Assembly (NCBI GenBank): GCA_964605665.1
Contig: CAZSDP010000019.1
Location: forward strand, 22,210 to 86,209
Direction of reading: 5' to 3'
DNA from: CAZSDP01 sp964605665
Lineage (GTDB): Bacteria; Planctomycetota; UBA8108; UBA1146
DNA length: 64,000 nt
Below the pieces are notes generated by a model that ran no database searches, was not told where the DNA came from, and saw only the letters and a list, made by a program, of their open reading frames with translations. Positions 18,499 to 26,995 of the stretch are shown here, one piece after another; position 1 is the stretch's first letter; each line of letters begins with the position of its first letter. A program made the translations under genes and the position numbers.

Positions 18499-19212
18499 AT
18501 GGACATCTCCTATCACATCGCGCAGAACGGCCTCAATGCCGGAAACATACGCCAGAGTGTCATCGCCAACAACCTCTCGAACCTCACCACGGACGGGTTT
18601 CGATCACAACTCGTCGAGTCGTCCACAGTTCGCGGCCCCGGAACTCAGATTTTGGGCGTCCGAGACAGCCAAGAACAAGGGGCACTTCGTCAAACGTCAC
18701 GAGCGACCGACTTCTTTCTCGATGGAGAAGGCTTCTTCAAGATCCAGACGCAAGATGGAACTGCATACACCAGGCATGGACAATTCGGAATCGACGGAGA
18801 AGGAAATCTAGTCACCGGCTCCGGTTATCTGGTCGATCCCCAGATCACACTTCCGGAAGATACAACATCGGTACGAACGACCCGTGACGGAACTATCTTT
18901 GCCATCGATGCGCAAGGCCTGGAAACAAATGTTGGCCAACTGGAAGTCACTCGATTCATCAATCCCTCCGGTCTCCTCGCAATCGGTGACAACCTGTACG
19001 TTCAAGGACCAAATTCTGGGGATCCGATTGATGGCGCGCCTGGAGATCCAGGTTTCGCGACAGTCGTCACAGGAGCCCTTGAGAGCTCAACGGTTGATCC
19101 CAGCAGAGAAGTCACCAACCAAATCGTCAACCAGCGCTACTACCAGATGAATCTGCGGTCATTCCAAACGGCAGATGCCCTGGTGAGTCGAACTCTAGAC
19201 ATCTTTTCATAA
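18499..19212 (+). CDS. Flagellar hook-basal body (FlgF/FlgG-type) rod protein
   Basis: 237 residues. The N-terminal flagellar rod signature is clear (GLNAGNIRQSVIANNLSNLTTDGF), the middle has GEGFFKIQTQDG and GQLEVTRFINPSGLLAIGDNLY as in FlgG, and the C-terminus QRYYQMNLRSFQTADALVSRTL is the paired coiled-coil helix. It would be exported by the flagellar type III system and polymerise in the distal rod. AAAGGA is eight bases before the ATG at 18499; a GTG six bases upstream is less well spaced. No other flagellar gene is in the window, so it is an orphan here; FlgF and FlgG cannot be separated. Confidence 0.88.
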   Translation: MDISYHIAQNGLNAGNIRQSVIANNLSNLTTDGFRSQLVESSTVRGPGTQILGVRDSQEQGALRQTSRATDFFLDGEGFFKIQTQDGTAYTRHGQFGIDGEGNLVTGSGYLVDPQITLPEDTTSVRTTRDGTIFAIDAQGLETNVGQLEVTRFINPSGLLAIGDNLYVQGPNSGDPIDGAPGDPGFATVVTGALESSTVDPSREVTNQIVNQRYYQMNLRSFQTADALVSRTLDIFS

Positions 19213-19303
19213 GCCCTAAACAGCACATTGGAGGTCGAAGCAATTGGCCAGAACCGCGCAAGAAGGCCTCCATGTCGACCTCTGAACAGCCGAAGAAAAT
19301 GAC

Positions 19304-20011
19304 ATGTTGCTCACAGCACACCAGCCAAACTACTTGCCCTACCCAGGGTTCTTCCAGAAAGTCGCCTCCGCAGACGAATTCTTGGTTGTCGACACAACCC
19401 AATTCGTAAAACGGGGTCCGTTCGGCTGGATCCACCGCAACAAGATTGGCACTCCAAATGGACCAATTTGGCTCACTCTTCCCGTCCTAACCAAGGGGCG
19501 CTTCGACCAACGCATCTGTGAGGTCGAACTCGATCCACGCCGCGATTGGGCAAAAAAACACTGGAAGAGCCTCGAGTGGAATTACAACCAATCGCCACAC
19601 TGGGAACAGTTCTCGCCGGGACTGAAGCAAATCTACCAGAAGAGCTGGTCACACCTCTCACCGTTGACGACGGAGCTCATCCGCTGGTTTCTAGAGGTCC
19701 TCGAAATCGATCTCCCCTTCCACGTCGCCAGCGATCTCAACGCCGAGGGAGCTGCCACCGACTACATCCTCGCCTTTTGTCGAGAATTGGGGGCAACCGA
19801 GTTTCTTTCCGGCATCCACGGACGTGACTACCTAGAGGTAGACAAGTTCAGCTCTCAGAACATCAAGCTTCACTTCCATGAATACGCTCCTCCAACCTAC
19901 TCGGTGCCAGGGAGACCCGATCTCGAGAATCTATCAATGCTCGATGCAATCTTCTGGGGAGGTGAAGAAGTCATCCAGTGGGTGCATTCCAACGAGCGGA
20001 GCTACAGTTGA
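19304..20011 (+). CDS. WbqC-like family protein
   Basis: 235 residues. The start AHQPNYLPYPGFFQKVASADEFLVVDTTQF and the later WIHRNKI, KKHWKSLEWNY and FLSGIHGRDYL are the conserved features of the WbqC-like family, found in O-antigen and surface-glycan loci. Biochemical role is poorly known; an association with amino-sugar modification is often inferred. Its stop codon overlaps a likely TTG start of the next gene, which has GGAG upstream, so it is probably coupled to the glycan transferase. Confidence 0.88.
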   Translation: MLLTAHQPNYLPYPGFFQKVASADEFLVVDTTQFVKRGPFGWIHRNKIGTPNGPIWLTLPVLTKGRFDQRICEVELDPRRDWAKKHWKSLEWNYNQSPHWEQFSPGLKQIYQKSWSHLSPLTTELIRWFLEVLEIDLPFHVASDLNAEGAATDYILAFCRELGATEFLSGIHGRDYLEVDKFSSQNIKLHFHEYAPPTYSVPGRPDLENLSMLDAIFWGGEEVIQWVHSNERSYS

Positions 20012-21252
20012 AATCACTACTGAACTACCCCCACCTCGGCATCTTCATCGTCGCCTGGTTCATCGCGGATCTCGCAGTTCCCACTTTCATTGCAATGGCT
20101 CATCGATTCGGATTACTCGATCGGCCCGGAGCTCATGGAGGAAAGAACCAAGCCGCTCCGATTCCCTACCTCGGGGGACTTGGGATCTTCTTGGCGTTCT
20201 CCCTCGCTCTCTTCAGCACACTACGATTCGAGAGCCTACAAGCATTTGTTCCCTTTCTCGTTTTGATTTCGGGAGCAGCAGTCGTCACCACCTTGGGCCT
20301 CCTCGACGATCGAAAGCCGATCAGCGCCGTGGTGAAGCTTGGAGTGTTGACCCTCATCACGATCGTCTTAGCAGCCTTTGGCGTACGCATGGAATTGCTG
20401 CCAGACTATCTTGGAGGAAGTCTGAATCTCGCATTGACGCTGCTTTGGATCGTCGGAGTCATCAGTGCGACGAACAGCCTCGACAATACTGACGGGGTAG
20501 TCGGAGGTGTGACCGCCATCGCTGGAGTCTTCATCTTTGCGATCGCCTGGGGTGCGAGTGCAGCAGACTCCCAGAGCTGGCTCTCATATCTAGCGGTTGC
20601 TCTGATCGGGTCATCACTCGGTTTTCTTCGCTACAACTTCCCTCCTGCGCGCGTCTACCTCGGTGACAATGGGGCTTTTCTCCTGGGATACCTACTCGCG
20701 ACGATTCTGGTTTTCGCTGAGTACTCCAGCGATCCCCTCCAAGCGATTCTCATTCCATGCCTCATCCTCGTGGTGCCCTTGGCAGACATTGTGATCTCCA
20801 CACTCCTCAGGATCCGGGATGGCGACGTGAAGAACTGGAAAGAGGCGGTTCTATATTGTGGCAAGGACCACCTTGCTCACCTCTTGATGGCGAGTGGCTT
20901 GACGAAACGACAGGCCGTTTGCTCCTTGTACGCGTTGGGAATTGCCGGCGGCAGCACCGCGCTGTTGATCCAGCGGCTCGACAGTCGAGCCTTTGCTCTC
21001 TCTGCCATCGTGATCTTCGCAGCGGGACTCGTTGCTTTCGGGATCTTCTTAGGTCGAGCGCGGCAAAAGAGCTCGAGCGAGGAGGCCATCGATCGACCGA
21101 AAGAGAGCTCTCCGATTCCGGTCGCTACCGAAAACGATCCGCTCGTATCGGTTCCGATATTGAATCTTGGTCCGGAGCATGAATTCTTCGAATCACCAAT
21201 AGAGCACGCAGAGCAATCATCAGAAGTAGCGGAAGAAGAGCCGAGCTACTGA
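20008..21252 (+). CDS. Undecaprenyl-phosphate sugar-1-phosphate transferase (MraY/WecA-like)
   Basis: Polytopic inner-membrane enzyme moving a sugar-1-phosphate from a UDP-sugar to undecaprenyl phosphate, the first step in glycan assembly. Conserved motifs: GLLDDRKPIS (Asp-Asp site), NSLDNTDGVVGG and GDNGAFLLGYLLA, among about 10-11 helices. The frame is open to a GTG at 19978, but TTG at 20008 overlaps the WbqC-like stop and has GGAG upstream, giving MKSLLNYPHLGIFI. The C-terminal 70 residues are a Glu/Ser-rich soluble tail. Similarity is closer to WecA/TagO than MraY in the motif spacing, but I cannot fix the substrate. Confidence 0.88.
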   Translation: MKSLLNYPHLGIFIVAWFIADLAVPTFIAMAHRFGLLDRPGAHGGKNQAAPIPYLGGLGIFLAFSLALFSTLRFESLQAFVPFLVLISGAAVVTTLGLLDDRKPISAVVKLGVLTLITIVLAAFGVRMELLPDYLGGSLNLALTLLWIVGVISATNSLDNTDGVVGGVTAIAGVFIFAIAWGASAADSQSWLSYLAVALIGSSLGFLRYNFPPARVYLGDNGAFLLGYLLATILVFAEYSSDPLQAILIPCLILVVPLADIVISTLLRIRDGDVKNWKEAVLYCGKDHLAHLLMASGLTKRQAVCSLYALGIAGGSTALLIQRLDSRAFALSAIVIFAAGLVAFGIFLGRARQKSSSEEAIDRPKESSPIPVATENDPLVSVPILNLGPEHEFFESPIEHAEQSSEVAEEEPSY

Positions 21253-21278
21253 GTTCTCTCCTGGAGACCACTCAGCGC

Positions 21279-22172
21279 TCAAGAAGAAGAGGGTCTCTCA
21301 CCTTCGATCGAGAGCGCCCCCCCACCGGAAAACGTGGGAGCACCATGATCCCGCACATCGACACGCTGAAACTTGATCGCATGTCCAGTTGAGCAGTCCA
21401 CCTCTAAGAGCGCACCGCAAAGGTGTACGTTATCCTCGGCAACCGTGAATGGTGCATGCATCGCTGTCAGGAACTTATGCAAAACGGCGTCTGCACGACG
21501 CCCGATCACACTGTCGTAAGGCCCTGTCATCCCCAAATCAGACAAAAAGGCGGTCCCCTTCGGGAGAATGCGATCATCTGCAGTGGGTACATGAGTATGG
21601 GTGCCGAATACGCAGCTCGCGCGGCCGTCCAAGTACCATGCAGCCGCCATCTTCTCGCTCGTCGCTTCCGCATGAAACTCGACAATGCGGATTTTCACGT
21701 CGTCAGGGAATGAGTCCAGAGCCCGATCTACGGTGCGGAAGGGGCAATCAACACTCTCCATGAACACACGTCCAAGCACGACAACCAACCCCACCGAAAT
21801 TCCGCCCTCGAGGTCGATTTGATAGACGCCAGTTCCAGCGGCGCGTTCCGGGTAGTTCATCGGCCTGAGCAACCGATCTTCCTTCTCATAGACTTCGAGG
21901 TTGTCTTTGCGCTTCCAAGCGTGATCCCCCATCGTCATCAAGTCGACGCCAGCACCACGCAAGTCCCTAAAAATGCGGTGGGTAATACCGGATCCCGAGG
22001 CGGAATTCTCCGCGTTCGCGATCACCAGATCCAAGCCCCATTCCTTACGCAGTCTTGGGAGTTGCTCGCGGACGATTCTCCTACCCGGCTTCCCGACAAT
22101 GTCGCCGATCAGCAAAATCTTCCGCGTTGAATTCCCCGCAGGGTCATGCGCACCAGGGAGTTCTTTCGACAC
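21279..22172 (-). CDS. ymdB: YmdB-family metallophosphoesterase (cyclic nucleotide phosphodiesterase)
   Basis: 297 residues; the TIGR00282/YmdB family. LLIGDIVGKPGRRIV, NAENSASGSGITHRI, TMGDHAWKRKD, FHAEATSEK and GTHTHVPTADDRIL carry the di-metal ligands. Known members hydrolyse 2',3'-cyclic nucleotides and affect biofilm/motility decisions in Bacillus. It starts four bases after the rny stop on the same strand, the conserved rny-ymdB order, supporting a role in RNA turnover signalling. About 30 extra residues at the C-terminus are of low complexity. Convergent with the glycan transferase gene. Confidence 0.93.
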   Translation of the reverse strand: MSKELPGAHDPAGNSTRKILLIGDIVGKPGRRIVREQLPRLRKEWGLDLVIANAENSASGSGITHRIFRDLRGAGVDLMTMGDHAWKRKDNLEVYEKEDRLLRPMNYPERAAGTGVYQIDLEGGISVGLVVVLGRVFMESVDCPFRTVDRALDSFPDDVKIRIVEFHAEATSEKMAAAWYLDGRASCVFGTHTHVPTADDRILPKGTAFLSDLGMTGPYDSVIGRRADAVLHKFLTAMHAPFTVAEDNVHLCGALLEVDCSTGHAIKFQRVDVRDHGAPTFSGGGALSIEGERPSSS

Positions 22173-22176
22173 GTGA

Positions 22177-23778
22177 CTACCTCGCGTACTCCGTGACTCG
22201 CGTTTCTCGGATCAGTGTGACTTTGATTTCACCTGGATATGTCAGCTCAGACTCAATCTGCTTCGCGATGTCGTGGCAGAGTCGAATTGCTTTCTTGTCA
22301 TTCACCCGCTGAGCATTGACGAACACTCTGACTTCACGGCCCGCTTGGATCGCCTGCGCATTCTTGACCCCAGAAAAACTGGTCACCAGGGACTCCAGTT
22401 TTTCGAGGCGTTGAATGTATCGTTCGAGGCTCTCACCTCGAGCACCAGGACGAGATCCCGAAATCGAATCTGCCGCCTGCACAATCACCGCATAAATCGA
22501 TTCTTGCGGTACATCGTTGTGGTGCGAAGCAGCCGAATTGCAGACTTCCGCCGGTTCGTCATATCGACGGAGTAGGTTGGCACCAATCTCAGGGTGACCG
22601 CCTTCAAATTGGTGGTCTACCGCCTTACCGATGTCATGGAAGAGTGCGCAGCGCTTCGCCAATTGCACATCCAGGCCTAGTTCTCCAGCGATCATCCCAG
22701 CGAGATTTGCGCATTCCACTGAGTGATCGAGGACGTTTTGCCCATAAGAGCTTCGGAACCGAAGTCGTCCCAATAGAGTCACCAATTTCGGGTGCATCCG
22801 TGGAATGTCGAGCTCGATCGAGGTTTGGCGACCAGTTTTTTGGATCAGCTCATTCATCTCTCGCTTGGTCTCCGCAACCACCTCTTCAATACGACTCGGG
22901 TGAATGCGGCCATCTGCAATCAGCTGCCCAAGAGCGCGGGTCGCCATCTCCCTCCGAATCGGATCGAAGCAGGAGAGATTGATCACGCCAGGAGTGTCAT
23001 CCACGATCACGTCAACTCCCGTGACCTTCTCAAATGCGCGGATGTTTCGTCCCTCACGACCGATGACCCGTCCCTTCATCTCGTCGTTCGGCAACTCGAG
23101 ACTATTCGAGGTCGCCTCTTGGCAATAGCTCGAAGCAAGTCGTTGAATCGAAGAGGCGAGAATATCAAGGGAGCGTTCCTCGACTTGCTCTTGAGTGCGC
23201 TCAATCATCCGCGCGACCAGAGCATCGCTCTCATGCTCCAAGTCCTGCTCGAGTCTCTTCAGGAGTGTCTTTTCCGCCTCTTCACGCGAAAGACCAGATA
23301 TGCGCTGAAGTTGATCGCGAGAATCCTCATAGATCCGTTCGATCTCTTCTTCTCGCTGCGAGACTCGTTGCTCTCTAGACTTTAAGCTCTTCTCACCGGA
23401 GTCGAGCTTTCGCTCTTTTCCTCTGAGCAAGTCCATCCGGCGCTCGATCTCATCCTCACGCTTGGAGATCCTCCGCTCTTCATCCTTCAGTTCAGCTCGA
23501 GTTTCCCGTACTTCACGGTTGTAGCTATCGCGCTGATCTTGAATCCAAGCCTTTGCCTCCGAACGAGCTTCAGTCTTGAGCCGGTCAGAAGCCTCATTCG
23601 CCTCTTCTAATATTCGCTTTCGCTCGACCTGCGCACCACTGGTTGCACGCTTCGTGAGTAGATTTGCAAAAAACCAACCTGCCGCAATCGCAACGACCGC
23701 AAACACAACGATCGTCAGAGGATCCAAATCGGTGATTGCGAGGAGGTTGTACGAGCTAGGTCCAATCGGTCCATCCAT
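22177..23778 (-). CDS. rny: Ribonuclease Y
   Basis: Membrane-anchored endoribonuclease that starts mRNA decay. 533 residues: a single N-terminal membrane helix (about 18-40), a long Arg/Glu coiled coil (about 50-210), KH (GRVIGREGRNIRAFEKVTG) and HD domain with its metal ligands (LFHDIGKAVDHQ ... SHHND). All motifs are intact and length is usual (about 510-530). The ATG at 23778 is followed by MDGPIGPSSYNLL. A perfect inverted repeat lies just upstream (23794-23814). Forms an operon with ymdB. Confidence 0.97.
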   Translation of the reverse strand: MDGPIGPSSYNLLAITDLDPLTIVVFAVVAIAAGWFFANLLTKRATSGAQVERKRILEEANEASDRLKTEARSEAKAWIQDQRDSYNREVRETRAELKDEERRISKREDEIERRMDLLRGKERKLDSGEKSLKSREQRVSQREEEIERIYEDSRDQLQRISGLSREEAEKTLLKRLEQDLEHESDALVARMIERTQEQVEERSLDILASSIQRLASSYCQEATSNSLELPNDEMKGRVIGREGRNIRAFEKVTGVDVIVDDTPGVINLSCFDPIRREMATRALGQLIADGRIHPSRIEEVVAETKREMNELIQKTGRQTSIELDIPRMHPKLVTLLGRLRFRSSYGQNVLDHSVECANLAGMIAGELGLDVQLAKRCALFHDIGKAVDHQFEGGHPEIGANLLRRYDEPAEVCNSAASHHNDVPQESIYAVIVQAADSISGSRPGARGESLERYIQRLEKLESLVTSFSGVKNAQAIQAGREVRVFVNAQRVNDKKAIRLCHDIAKQIESELTYPGEIKVTLIRETRVTEYAR

Positions 23779-23793
23779 GGTAGGAAGACTCTT

Positions 23794-23814
23794 TCCTTTT
23801 GATGATCAAAAGGA
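23794..23814 (-). promoter_or_regulatory. Inverted repeat in the rny leader
   Basis: Two perfect 10-base arms (TCCTTTTGAT and ATCAAAAGGA) around one base, 16-36 bases before the rny ATG. The purine-rich GGAAAGAG stretch (23796-23789), the likely ribosome site, overlaps its edge. As RNA it would form an 8-pair stem with a 5-base loop beside the start; as DNA it is an operator-like palindrome. Either could control rny (inference). Confidence 0.45.
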
Positions 23815-24033
23815 GAAAGCGGTCAGGCATAGAGGCCCGAGGATCCCGACTGAACTGTGGGATCTCAGCCTCGATTCAAATTGGTCAAATACCCTCGCGG
23901 AGTCGAATGAAAACCACGTTTCAGTCGCCAGCATCGACACGCAGATCAAACCCCAAGGTCTAAACCCCGCGGGATTGATAGCGACAACTTACTGACAAAC
24001 GAGAAGGAGAACCGAGACGGTTATAAAACTGCC

Positions 24034-25377
24034 TCAGTCCGAGAGTATCTCGATTCCGGTGACGTGAATCAGCTGCGCACCTGCACTAGGCGGCTGCTCC
24101 TGAATCACCCCCGAAATCCCCACACGTTTGTTCACATAGCCGTCTAACTTCAACTGCTCACTCTTCAAGTAGAACATCAACTGGTTCCCCTTGAGGAGCC
24201 GATGTGTGCCGTCAACTTTCCGGTATTTACCCAATGTCGAGACCCAGCCGACAGCGACAAATCTCTTGTCCTGTCGAGTGGAGTCTTGAACCGGTTTCTC
24301 CTCAAATTTTTGTTCTTTTGCTTCGGCGATCTCTCGTAATCGCCGGGCTTCTTCCTTTTCAATCTCTAGGGCTGCCATACGACGTTGCACGGGAACCCAC
24401 TCAGATTCGATGACATCGATCCACTGTTTCGCCGCCGCAGCGACGACCAGATCTTCTGTCCCTACCGATAAGACTCTCAGCTCCTTGAGAATCGGAGCGA
24501 AATTCCATTCAGAAGGAACCTTTGCTTGTTCGATTCGGAGTTGCTCGTAGATGGCGACCAGCGGCTCACGACCTGCCACGGGAAATGGCAACTCAGGTGC
24601 CTTCCTTCCCGTGGAGGCATCGACGAGCCCTCCTTCATCTCCACCCACTGCAGGCTTCGGTCCACTTTTGGACAACTCTCCTCGATGACTCGGCTCCGCC
24701 GTACCCGGACCGCGCGCAGCGCGTGGGTAGAATCGAGCAACCTGTTGGTTGTTGAGAGCAGAGCCGAGGTCGATGAACTCTCGGTGGATCCAACCGCTCG
24801 CTTGCGATGGAGCCTCGATCTGAACCCACGCTCCCCGAGTTCGATCTGTATCGTCCACCGCTCCGGTCGGAATCAGCATGTTACCGAGTTGGACCTTACC
24901 CACCGGCGTATAGGTGGTGTTTGGTCGGACTCGGATTTGAACCTGATTCCCGGAGACACGCAGTCGCCCATCCCCTGTCGATTGGACATAGTTCTGGGAG
25001 ATCCAGAGCTTCACCGTCGGAGGGAGGATGAATCTCACCCAGTCTCCTTGGCTCGCGGTGGCCACAACCCTCGTCTGGTGGGGTAAATGGGTGAGAGCAA
25101 AGTGATTCGTGCTCGGGCCTGTTCGAATATTGACGCGATTACCGTTGATTTGGCCCGCTTTGGGAAATCCCGTTTCCACCAGTTGAGGGGATCCACTTCC
25201 CTGAGCCGACGCGAAGTGCCCAGGCCCCCCGAGGAAACTCGAGAAGAAAGCACCCAGCAGCAGTAAACCCTGCAAAATCAGTAGGGATGTCCGAGCTCGG
25301 CCGATCTTGACTTGTGTATTCTTGCCGATCTCTCGAAGGCCTCGTTCTTGTTCCAACGTCATTTCTTCATTCCCCAT
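24034..25377 (-). CDS. Membrane-anchored protein with two SH3b domains
   Basis: 447 residues. A cytoplasmic basic segment, a membrane helix (about 29-48, LLILQGLLLLGAFF) and then two bacterial SH3 domains: about 75-130 (NRVNIRTGPSTN...W) and about 140-205 (NQVQIRVRPNTTY...GWIHREFIDLG). After a linker and a charged helical region (about 270-360), the C-terminus (WVSTLGKYRKVDGTHRLL...VGISGVIQE) resembles an OB-like small beta fold. SH3b domains often bind peptidoglycan; periplasmic location fits. The start lies inside a 14-bp tandem repeat containing ATG in each unit; the ATG at 25362 (MTLEQERGL) is equally possible. Confidence 0.82.
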   Translation of the reverse strand: MGNEEMTLEQERGLREIGKNTQVKIGRARTSLLILQGLLLLGAFFSSFLGGPGHFASAQGSGSPQLVETGFPKAGQINGNRVNIRTGPSTNHFALTHLPHQTRVVATASQGDWVRFILPPTVKLWISQNYVQSTGDGRLRVSGNQVQIRVRPNTTYTPVGKVQLGNMLIPTGAVDDTDRTRGAWVQIEAPSQASGWIHREFIDLGSALNNQQVARFYPRAARGPGTAEPSHRGELSKSGPKPAVGGDEGGLVDASTGRKAPELPFPVAGREPLVAIYEQLRIEQAKVPSEWNFAPILKELRVLSVGTEDLVVAAAAKQWIDVIESEWVPVQRRMAALEIEKEEARRLREIAEAKEQKFEEKPVQDSTRQDKRFVAVGWVSTLGKYRKVDGTHRLLKGNQLMFYLKSEQLKLDGYVNKRVGISGVIQEQPPSAGAQLIHVTGIEILSD

Positions 25378-25552
25378 CTGTCATTCCCCATCTGTCATTC
25401 CGCATCTGGCATTCCGCATCTGGCNNNNNNNNNNNNNNNNNNNNNNNNNNNNNNNNNNNNNNNNNNNNNNNNNNNNNNNNNNNNNNNNNNNNNNNNNNNN
25501 NNNNNNNNNNNNNNNNNNNNNNNNCATTCCGCATCTGGCATTCCGCATCTGG
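25367..25552. repeat. 14-bp tandem repeat broken by a 100-N assembly gap
   Basis: Four units are visible before the gap (25367-25380, 25381-25394, 25395-25408, 25409-25422; first two TCATTCCCCATCTG, then TCATTCCGCATCTG and GCATTCCGCATCTG) and two after it (25525-25552). The intervening 25425-25524 is exactly 100 N, the usual placeholder for a gap of unknown length, so the true copy number is unknown. The array abuts and overlaps the start of the SH3b gene. No spacers, so not CRISPR. Confidence 0.9.
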
Positions 25553-26067
25553 CTGCCGAATCAAATCTAGAAGGCAATTTCGCGGGATCGTCAGAATTAC
25601 CACGCCGAAGTCCGCTCTCAACGTACGGGCTCACCGAGTGACACCGAAGAGCGACTTCAGTTGAGCGATCGTGATTCGAAGCTCTTTTAGGAGTTCAGCA
25701 GCTCCGAATTCAGCGGTTCTGAGGCTCACCAGCCCCACCGCTCCAGAGAAGTCGCCCCTTCCGGAGCTTTCAACCGTGTTGCAGGCTCTCAGAACCGGGT
25801 GAGATGAAATCGCTCTCGAGATGAACCCCAAAACGGGTCCATGACTGGGGTAAGTCGCAGAGCGAATCCATTCGCGGCAAAGCAATGGCCTGGCTCGCAT
25901 CTCACTAAAATGTCGTAACTTACGCCCAAACAACCGGTCCGAAAAAGCGGTGCCGACCGTCTGGCGAGAGACAGTCTAGGTCGACACCCAGAAACTGTCA
26001 ATCGAGGCGTGAATCTGGAAGAACTCGAATTCGTCGAGGAACTGATCGCTGAGGAGAGGAATCGGCT
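25553..26067. other. Gene-poor stretch after the repeat
   Basis: About 515 bases between the repeat and the DUF89 gene. A 100-codon minus-strand frame (25933-25631) exists and its second half (LRTAEFGAAELLKELRITIAQLKSLFG) looks protein-like, but the first half does not and no ribosome site was found, so I do not call it. Nothing else recognised. It may hold the promoter of the SH3b gene. Confidence 0.4.
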
Positions 26068-26970
26068 TCAACTGCGAACGAAGATCAGCTGGCCCACCCG
26101 GCTTCCTTGCTGCCGGGCCATCACCCCACACTTGATCCGGAAGAGTGAATAGAGGCTGCGCGCCCCCCCTCCCAAGGTTTCGAAGTGGGCTTGCCCCTTC
26201 GCCAAGACGAGATCGCTCGACTCAAAGGCCTCTCGAAACTCACGCTGTGTTGATTCAAGAGAGATACCGATTCCTGGGGTTCCCGGATCGAGGACTCGAC
26301 AGACCGTCGGGTGTTCATCGAGACCAACCGTCGACAAGTCTTCGCGCGTCGCATCGAGGAGCACTGGATGGGTCCGAACAACCGATGTGATCTGGATCTC
26401 CGGCTTAAGAGCGGCGATTTGATCGATCAAGACCCGATCAAACCAAAGCTCTGGAGCACTATCATGAACGAAGAGCAGAGAGGTTGTTTCGCTGAGCTCT
26501 TCTTGAAATCGGTCGATATCTGCGAAGGCGAAGCTGTCTTCAGACGCACCCTCTTCATGCAGCCCGATCTTGCGTAAATCTGCCCGAACATCTCCCCGAG
26601 ACAAAATCTCGTCATCGAAGACATTTGAACGCGCGGCCGCCAGAAGAGCTTGATCGAGGGGGGATTCCGCAGCCTCGATCTTCCGGGCAAGGGGCTCTAC
26701 CAACGATTCCATCTCGTGAAGCCACTTGCCGCGCGCTTCAGCCCAAGGATCGGAAACCCCTAAATTCCGGCAGACAAGCTCGTGCAATTCGCTGAAACGC
26801 TCCGCCGGAGTTGCCCCCCGCTCCGCATCGATCAGCTCTGCCATCGCCCGGGAGAGGACTTTCTCATGGAGCCAGGGATCATCCGTAATCTTCGCCGCAG
26901 TAGCGAGAACTCGTCTCAGTAGGCAGGGTGTACAGGCAGGAACCACCTTCAAGGGTGGCTCCGTCCACAA
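26068..26970 (-). CDS. DUF89/ARMT1-like damage-control phosphatase family protein
   Basis: 300 residues. Family marks: CTPCLLRR near the N-terminus (CxxC), AARSNVFDD, DSAPELWFDRVLI (the DNaGE-type metal motif), SVVRTHPVLLDATREDL and DLVLAKGQAHFETL. DUF89 proteins are metal-dependent phosphatases thought to remove harmful sugar-phosphate by-products. The Asn of the usual DNAGE is replaced by Ser and Gly-Glu by Pro-Glu, typical for the short prokaryotic CxxC-containing branch as I recall it. The frame starts with TTG at 26970 and follows the SPOR-like gene closely, so they probably share a transcript. Confidence 0.88.
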   Translation of the reverse strand: MWTEPPLKVVPACTPCLLRRVLATAAKITDDPWLHEKVLSRAMAELIDAERGATPAERFSELHELVCRNLGVSDPWAEARGKWLHEMESLVEPLARKIEAAESPLDQALLAAARSNVFDDEILSRGDVRADLRKIGLHEEGASEDSFAFADIDRFQEELSETTSLLFVHDSAPELWFDRVLIDQIAALKPEIQITSVVRTHPVLLDATREDLSTVGLDEHPTVCRVLDPGTPGIGISLESTQREFREAFESSDLVLAKGQAHFETLGGGARSLYSLFRIKCGVMARQQGSRVGQLIFVRS

Positions 26971-26995
26971 GCGATGGCGAAGACGGTACTCCTCA

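Noticed and set aside
25367..25552. CRISPR-like array
   Set aside because: Units are directly adjacent with no spacers and no cas genes are nearby; it is a simple tandem repeat.
25631..25933. Minus-strand 100-codon frame after the repeat
   Set aside because: Only half looks protein-like and no ribosome site was found.
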